DNA of 64,000 nt, taken from assembly GCA_023053685.1 (NCBI GenBank), contig JALIGW010000016.1:10754280-10818279 (forward strand). The letters are read 5' to 3'. Source of the DNA: Diadophis punctatus similis. Its lineage: Eukaryota > Chordata > Lepidosauria > Squamata > Dipsadidae. The notes beneath the pieces were generated by a model. The model saw only the letters and a program-made list of their open reading frames with translations. It was not told where the DNA came from and ran no database searches. Shown here piece by piece: positions 59,100 to 64,000 of the stretch; position 1 is the first letter of the stretch; each line of letters opens with the position of its first letter. Position numbers and translations under genes: made by a program.

Positions 59100-59432
59100 T
59101 TAGAGTTGGAAGGGACCTTGTAGGTCATCTAGTCCAACCCCATGCTCAAGCAGGAGTTCCTACACCATTTGAGACAGATGGCAGTCCAGTCTCCCCTTGA
59201 AGGTCGCAAGTGTTGGGGCTCTCACGACCTCTGGTGGCAAGCTATTCCACTGGTTGATCGCTCTCACCGTCAGAAAGTTTCTCCTCACTTCCAGGTTGAA
59301 TCTCTCCTTGGTCAGCTTCCATCCGTTATTCCTTGTTTGGCTTTCTGGTGCCATAGAGAACAGCCTGACCCCCTCCTCTCTGTGGCATCCCCTCAAGTAT
59401 TGGAACACTGCTATCATGTCACTCTCTGAGCT
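59100..59432 (-). mobile_element. CR1 LINE 3' end, minus orientation
   Basis: TAGAGTTGGAAGGGACCTTG at the 3' terminus. The minus frame gives SDMIAVFQYLRGCHREEGVR, KLTKERFNLEVRRNFLTVR and INQWNSLPPEVVRAPTLATF, open across the fragment. Confidence 0.9.
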
Positions 59433-59551
59433 TGGTTCTTTTCTTGCAGATGTTTCATTACCCAAACAACATGAGTGCTACTGGTAGTACGGATGGTGGT
59501 TTGCTCTCAATTTATATTTTAGTGGCTTCCTTCTCAGTGTTAGTGGGATGG

Positions 59552-59602
59552 TCTTAGATTTAATTTAATTTAATTTAATTTAATTTAATTTAATTAATTA
59601 AA
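59552..59602. repeat. (AATTT)n microsatellite
   Basis: Pentanucleotide tract turning into AATTAATTAAA. Confidence 0.9.
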
Positions 59603-59819
59603 TTTAATTAAAAGTTCTTATAGGTCGCCCAATCCCGTAGGATTCAGGGTGTACAGCATGAATAAGAACAGTACAGTAAATAAAAACAATTTGAAATCAT
59701 AACATACAATTTTAAAAAAAAATTCATCCAGGGGGAATCCGATCTTCTTTGGTTAGGCTGTTTACTGTTAGCTTGTTCCTTGATTGGGGTATTGTTTACT
59801 TCTAATTGTTGGTCTAATG

Positions 59820-60160
59820 CAGGGATCAGCAATCTGCGGCTCTGGAGCCGCATGTGGCTCTTTCATCTGTCTGCTGCAGCTCCCTGTTGCTCAAAATATG
59901 TGTCACAACCACCAATGTGTGATACCCACTGGCACGCAATTTATTGAGCTTTTCAACCCCCAGTAGGCCAACCATGGATAAATCCAAGAAAAGAAAAGTT
60001 TCACAAGAAAACAGAATGTTTAATTCAACTACATATGCTAGTTCTGTGGCCGCTCAGGAAATAGTCAGGCACGGGAAGGGTTTTGTGGCTCCCAGTGTTT
60101 TCTTTTCTGTGCGAAACGGGTCCAAATGGCTCTTTGAGTGTTTAAGGTTGCCGACCCCTG
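59820..60160 (+). mobile_element. hAT deletion derivative with transposase N-terminal remnant
   Basis: GTCTAATG flanks both sides (59812-59819, 60161-60168). Ends CAGGGATCAGCAATCTGCGG and GGTTGCCGACCCCTG. The frame from 59973 begins MDKSKKRKVSQENRMF and soon reads AAQEIVRHGKGF, both typical of the N-terminal part of hAT transposases of the GTF2IRD2-related (Charlie) group, joined by a deletion. No catalytic region remains. Confidence 0.8.
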
Positions 60161-60168
60161 GTCTAATG

Positions 60169-60527
60169 TTAATTTTGGTGTTAAACTATGCTCATCTAGG
60201 TGTTGATTACTGGTGGGCGTTTTAATCTTTTGGTTCCCTTTTTGGCTTATTTGTCTCTTTGCACAGTATGTAGATGTTTGTGTCTATGTGTCTATTGATG
60301 GCCAATTTGTCAGAGGGTCAGGCTTCTAGGAATTCTCTAGCATTCTTGAATGGCAACACAATAAAAGTCAGCCTATTATGCCATTTAACATCTTGTAGAA
60401 GCTTCTGATTGTCAGCAATTGTGGGTTGGGTAGCACTTTTATACAAATTATACCTAGGTCCACTAGTGCTTTTCTTCCTCATCAGGTGGCAAGCTCTATG
60501 GATGACTCTTTCCTAAAATATATTGTA
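60169..60527. other. Intergenic DNA, nothing recognised
   Basis: No feature supported. Confidence 0.4.
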
Positions 60528-60535
60528 GTCTGGAT

Positions 60536-60801
60536 CAGTGGTGAAATCCAAATTTTTTTACTACTGGTTCTGTGGGTGTGGCTTGGTGGACATAGTGTGG
60601 CTTGGTGGGCGTCGCTTGATGGGCATGGCAGGGGAAGGATACTGTAAAATCTCCATTCCCAACCCACTCTGGGGCCAGCCAGAGGTGGTATTTGCCGGTT
60701 CTCCGAACTACTCAAAATTTCCACTACCAGTTCTCCGAACTACTCAAAATTCCCACTACTGATTCTCCAGAACTGTCAGAACCTGCTGGATTTCATCCCT
60801 G
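60536..60801. mobile_element. hAT-type MITE (CAGTGGTGAAATCC family), exact 8-bp duplication
   Basis: GTCTGGAT flanks both sides (60528-60535, 60802-60809). It carries a single unit of the sequence that is tandemly repeated in the 43989 copy, and a small duplication of GTTCTCCGAACTACTCAAAA. Confidence 0.88.
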
Positions 60802-60825
60802 GTCTGGATAAGATAAAACAAATTA

Positions 60826-61205
60826 CCGTATTTTTGGAGTATAAGATGCACCTTAGTTTTGGGGGAGGAAAATAGGGGAAAAATCTACCTACCAGGTATT
60901 CATCTGGCTAGCATCCTTTGTCTGTTCAGCTTCAGCACATTATTTTATCCCCTAGTTAGGGCTGAAAAAAATATTCTTCGAAGGGAGTAGGAATGAAAAC
61001 AAGCCTGCAAAGACTTAGGGCTGGAAAAAACTACTTCAGAGGGAGTAGGAATAAAAAAAATGTTGCAAACCGGTAAGATCATTAGCCCCTCATTAGGACT
61101 GGGGAAAAAAGCTTCAAAAAGCTACATTCGGAGTATAAGACGCACCCAAATTTTCAGCCTCTTTTAGGGAGGAAAAAGGTGCGTCTTATACTCCGAAAAA
61201 TACGG
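60826..61205. mobile_element. TA-flanked MITE (CCGTATTTTT family)
   Basis: TA|CCGTATTTTTGGAGTATAAG on the left and CTTATACTCCGAAAAATACGG|TA on the right are inverted repeats of about 30 bases. The centre holds two diverged tandem copies of an AGGGAGTAGGAAT-containing unit. Confidence 0.85.
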
Positions 61206-61271
61206 TAATCCAGGCTAAATATAAGAGTTCAATGATTGGGGATGAGCTCAGCCAAATGAATAAATGACTTC

Positions 61272-61490
61272 TGAAAGCCAATTTGGTGTAGTGGTTAAGA
61301 CATTAGCCAGAAACTGGGAGATTGGTGAGTTCTAATCCCGCCTTGGTCACAAATCTGCTGGCTGGCCTTGTGCCAGTCACTCTAACTCAGTCCTAGGAAG
61401 GAGGCAATGGCAAACTACTCTGAAAAACCTTGCCAAGAAAACTGAATGGGCTGTCCAGGCAAGCTCTGAGAATTGGACACAACTGAACAT
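61272..61490 (+). repeat. tRNA-derived SINE
   Basis: Head CAATTTGGTGTAGTGGTTAA with B-box-like GAGTTCTAATCCC, body GGCAATGGCAAACTACTCTG, and end GAATTGGACACAACTGAACA. Confidence 0.72.
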
Positions 61491-61540
61491 AAGGAAACAA
61501 ATCAGACACTTACATGCTCACAAGTGCACTCTATAACTAC

Positions 61541-61766
61541 AATAGCAATAGCACTTAGACTCATATACCACTCCATATTGCTTTAAGGCACTCTCTAAGT
61601 GGTTTACAATGTAAACATTATTTGCATATTGCCCCCAACAATCTGGGTCCCCATTTTACTGACCTGGGAAAGATAAAAGATTGAGTCAACCTTGAGCCCG
61701 TCAGGATCGAACTCCAGACTGTGGGCAAAGTTAGCCTGCAATACTGTATTCTAACCACTGCGCCAC
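61541..61766 (-). repeat. MIR-like tRNA-derived SINE, diverged
   Basis: Minus copy with tail AATAGCAATAGCAC at left and head CCACTGCGCCACGAAG at right. Confidence 0.82.
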
Positions 61767-61859
61767 GAAGCATCCTAACCACTGCTACAATGACCTGTTA
61801 AGGACTATCAAACATCTCAGTCTGAGTTCAAGCCTTGGTCCCTGGTAGATAATATCCAG

Positions 61860-62100
61860 TGGGGGGCATTGTGGGAGGAAGGGCACTGTACTGGGGTGGA
61901 TCCGCTCTAACTTTCAGACACAACCGCAGAGAACATTGCTGGGTGACTTCTTTTTCTAGTAACTACTCTGTGGGTTCCACAAGGCACAATTTTCTCATCA
62001 ATGCTATTTAGCCTCTCACAGGTTTGAGGGAGGGGGTGGGGTATTATAAAATGCTGATGACACTTCTCTCCCTTTGTCCGTAACGTCTGAATAAAAGGAA
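61860..62100 (+). pseudogene. LINE reverse transcriptase scrap (L2-like)
   Basis: Plus-strand pieces read LGWIRSNFQTQPQRTLLGDF, then after a frameshift VPQGTIFSSMLFS (the RT GVPQGS block), then NADDTSL (a changed YADDT catalytic box). Multiple stops and shifts show it is dead. Confidence 0.55.
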
Positions 62101-63084
62101 TTCCAACCAATGTAAGTTACAATATAAGCAACATTTCTTGCAGTCTTTTCTTTTGCCTCTGTTTGCTCCACCAATATCTGCAATTCTCTGTCCTTATTGA
62201 ATGTTTTCTCCAGGAGCAAACAGTGGAACAAGTCTTCCCTTCTAAAGAAATGTGATTGTGGATTAATTTCTGAATATCACAGTATCATCATCAGGAACAC
62301 GACCGTGCTGATCATTGATAAGCCAGGTGTAATAATGACTATAAAGATTGTGATCGCTCCAAATAATATCAATGCTGATTATGATTCTTCAGATTCATTG
62401 GCTGACAACTAACGACATTTGAATAACTGGTGTTAAACTGCATTTGGATCTAATCAGCAATTAAAATTAAAAAAACCCAACCAACCTCAACCACAAAGTA
62501 TATGATTCTATTAGAAATGAGGTACTGCCAAGGATGGAGTGGGGGTGTTGTTCTTTTCTTTTCTTTTTCTTTTCTTTTGTTGCTCATGGTAGAAAATTCC
62601 AACACTTGGCATTCAGAGCAATTCCAAAAGTTATCATTCAGCATAAATTTTAATAAGCATACTCTCCTGAGTGAACCTATACGCTAATTAATGGGCAAAA
62701 TAATTGTGCAATCTGGCTGACAGCCCCTAGCTTTCATTAACAGTATGATTGCTGTTTTACCCCTACCTTCTGGGGAGAAATCATGCAATTACTCTTTTGG
62801 GATAATCAGTATTTGCTGTCAGTGCATGGCGGATAAGCAGCATGGAGCGTTTAAATGCTGGAATAAGCTTGTGAAAAACACTGCGGTGCAACATGCTAGG
62901 CAAAAGAAATCAGTGAAGCAGAGCATATTAATGAGTAGGCACTGAGCATCAGGGACTTGTCACTATCAGGAAGAGCAGGCTTTCCAACGGGAGGAGAAGA
63001 AACCTGGGTGTTCAGGAGGGATAGCAATACTTACAAACATGTGTGATTGTTTAAGAACAAGTGGATCAGCCTAGCTGGATTAGG
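62101..63084. other. Intergenic DNA, nothing recognised
   Basis: Small TTTTC-rich tract near 62548-62578. The frames here show no family resemblance. Confidence 0.4.
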
Positions 63085-63245
63085 CCAGAATTCCCTCTCC
63101 ACATGTCATCCTTAGTGAAGCGTGCAAGCCAGCACCTGCATTTCCTGTGTCAGATGAAGAGAGCACATCTTTCTCCTTCTGTCCTGGCCACTTTTTACAA
63201 AGGGACAATTGAGAGCGTTTTAACAAACTGCATCATGATTTGATT
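63085..63245 (+). pseudogene. LINE RT C-terminal scrap
   Basis: KRASQHLHFLCQMKRAHLSP followed by TFYKGTIESVLTNCIMI matches the QQRLHFLR...IESVLTYCITVW segment seen on minus at 5865-6700. Followed by a (GGTTT)n run. Confidence 0.68.
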
Positions 63246-63299
63246 TGGTTTGGTTTGGTTTGGTGGCAGCAGTGCCTCAGATAGAAAGTCCCTACAGAG

Positions 63300-63660
63300 C
63301 AGAGGTGGGTTCTTCCCGGTTCGGACCAGTTTGCCCGAACCAGTAGTGACCCGCTGGTGATGTCACAATGACGTCACAGAACTGGTTCGGTCAGTGCCAG
63401 TCCGTGGGCACCGCCATCTTTTTTTTGATTTTTTTTTTGAATTTATTTTATTTTATTTTTTTGAATTTTTTTGAATTTTTTTTCTTTTGAGCATGTGCAG
63501 AAGCCCAGTTTCCGGCACAGTGCATGCAGTCGCCATCTTGTTTTCAGCTGTTTATAAAAAAAAAATTAAATTTTTTTTTTAATTTTTTTATTTTTTTTCT
63601 TCTGAGCATGTGCAGAAGCCAAGTTTCCGGCACTGTGCATGTGGTCACCATCTTGTTTTC
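63300..63660. mobile_element. hAT-type MITE fragment with internal duplication
   Basis: Left end CAGAGGTGGGTTCTTCCCGG. The block from the T-rich tract through GAGCATGTGCAGAAGCC and CACCATCTTGTTTTCGGC occurs twice. The right terminus is missing where a SINE begins. Confidence 0.65.
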
Positions 63661-63664
63661 GGCT

Positions 63665-63864
63665 TTTACAGCCCTCTCTAAATGGTTTACAGAGTCAGCA
63701 TATTGCCCCCAACAATCTGGGTCCTCATTTTACCCACCTCGGAAGGATGGAAGGCTGAGTCAACCTTGAACCTGGTGAGATCTCAACTGCCAAATTGCAG
63801 GCAGCCGGCAGGCAGCAGAAGTAACCCGCAGTACTGCATTCTAACCACTGCGCCACGGTGGCTC
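63665..63864 (-). repeat. MIR-like tRNA-derived SINE, tail-truncated
   Basis: Minus copy starting at TTACAGCCCTCTCTAAATGG and running to the tRNA head CCACTGCGCCACGGTGGCTC. It joins the hAT fragment directly, which suggests a recombination junction. Confidence 0.82.
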
Positions 63865-64000
63865 ATAAGCTTACAATAAACCCTTATATTCATTTGAACT
63901 GCCTGGGTTTCTTGATTTCCACACTTGACAAAAAATACGTCATAAGCTGGAAGAGAAATAATTCCTTCAGCTATGTTTTTGATGATCCAATAAAAGATAC

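Noticed and set aside
62016..62231. Minus-strand 71-codon frame as a host exon
   Set aside because: The opposite strand carries VPQGT and ADDT reverse transcriptase remnants, which explains part of this sequence better.

Overview
The window is animal nuclear DNA, most likely from a squamate reptile and probably a snake. The only protein-coding gene I can support is split by long introns. The rest is dense in repeats typical of squamates: CR1, L2 and L1 LINE fragments, a tRNA-derived SINE with a BovB-like tail (Sauria SINE type), a MIR-like tRNA SINE present in at least twelve copies, many short hAT-type elements with 8-bp target duplications, TA-flanked mariner-type MITEs, and long microsatellites. 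There is no sign of bacterial, viral or plasmid gene organisation. The species is inferred from repeat content only.

The host gene is the 3' part of PDGFD (platelet-derived growth factor D) on the + strand. Four coding exons are visible: 178-237 (end of the CUB-to-hinge segment), 4811-5009 (hinge, ending at the basic activation site), 23188-23399 (most of the cystine-knot growth factor domain) and 30582-30716 (C-terminal end and stop). All boundaries have AG/GT signals and the phases join to give 201 residues in frame. Upstream exons (signal peptide, CUB domain) lie outside the window. The 3' UTR starts at 30717. A first AATAAA is at 30878, and distal ones at 33759 and 33979 would give a long UTR that holds two MITE insertions.

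Intron 4 (238-4810) holds SINEs and five or more hAT MITEs. Intron 5 (5010-23187) begins with a GAT/AAT microsatellite five bases inside the donor site. It then carries LINE, L2, LTR-like, CR1, hAT and L1 pieces and a GC-rich block near 20.0-20.6 kb. Intron 6 (23400-30581) starts with a mariner-type MITE and includes a composite MITE with nested palindromes (26604-27290) and long TTC, GT and CT repeats.

From about 34 kb to the end I see no host exon. This part is a mosaic of repeats, many nested: a SINE in a CR1 (38 kb), hAT MITEs in a LINE and in a CR1 (39 and 47 kb), an LTR-like element in a CR1 (52 kb) and an L1-like insert in another LINE (55 kb). One hAT copy has expanded a 42-bp tandem repeat (44 kb), and one hAT deletion derivative at 59.8 kb still encodes the first residues of its transposase. 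Most long open frames are artefacts of tandem repeats or transposon remnants. The most distinctive signal is a set of hAT-type MITEs, several with exact target duplications, that share a palindromic TGCGCATGCGCA-like core matching the NRF1 consensus.
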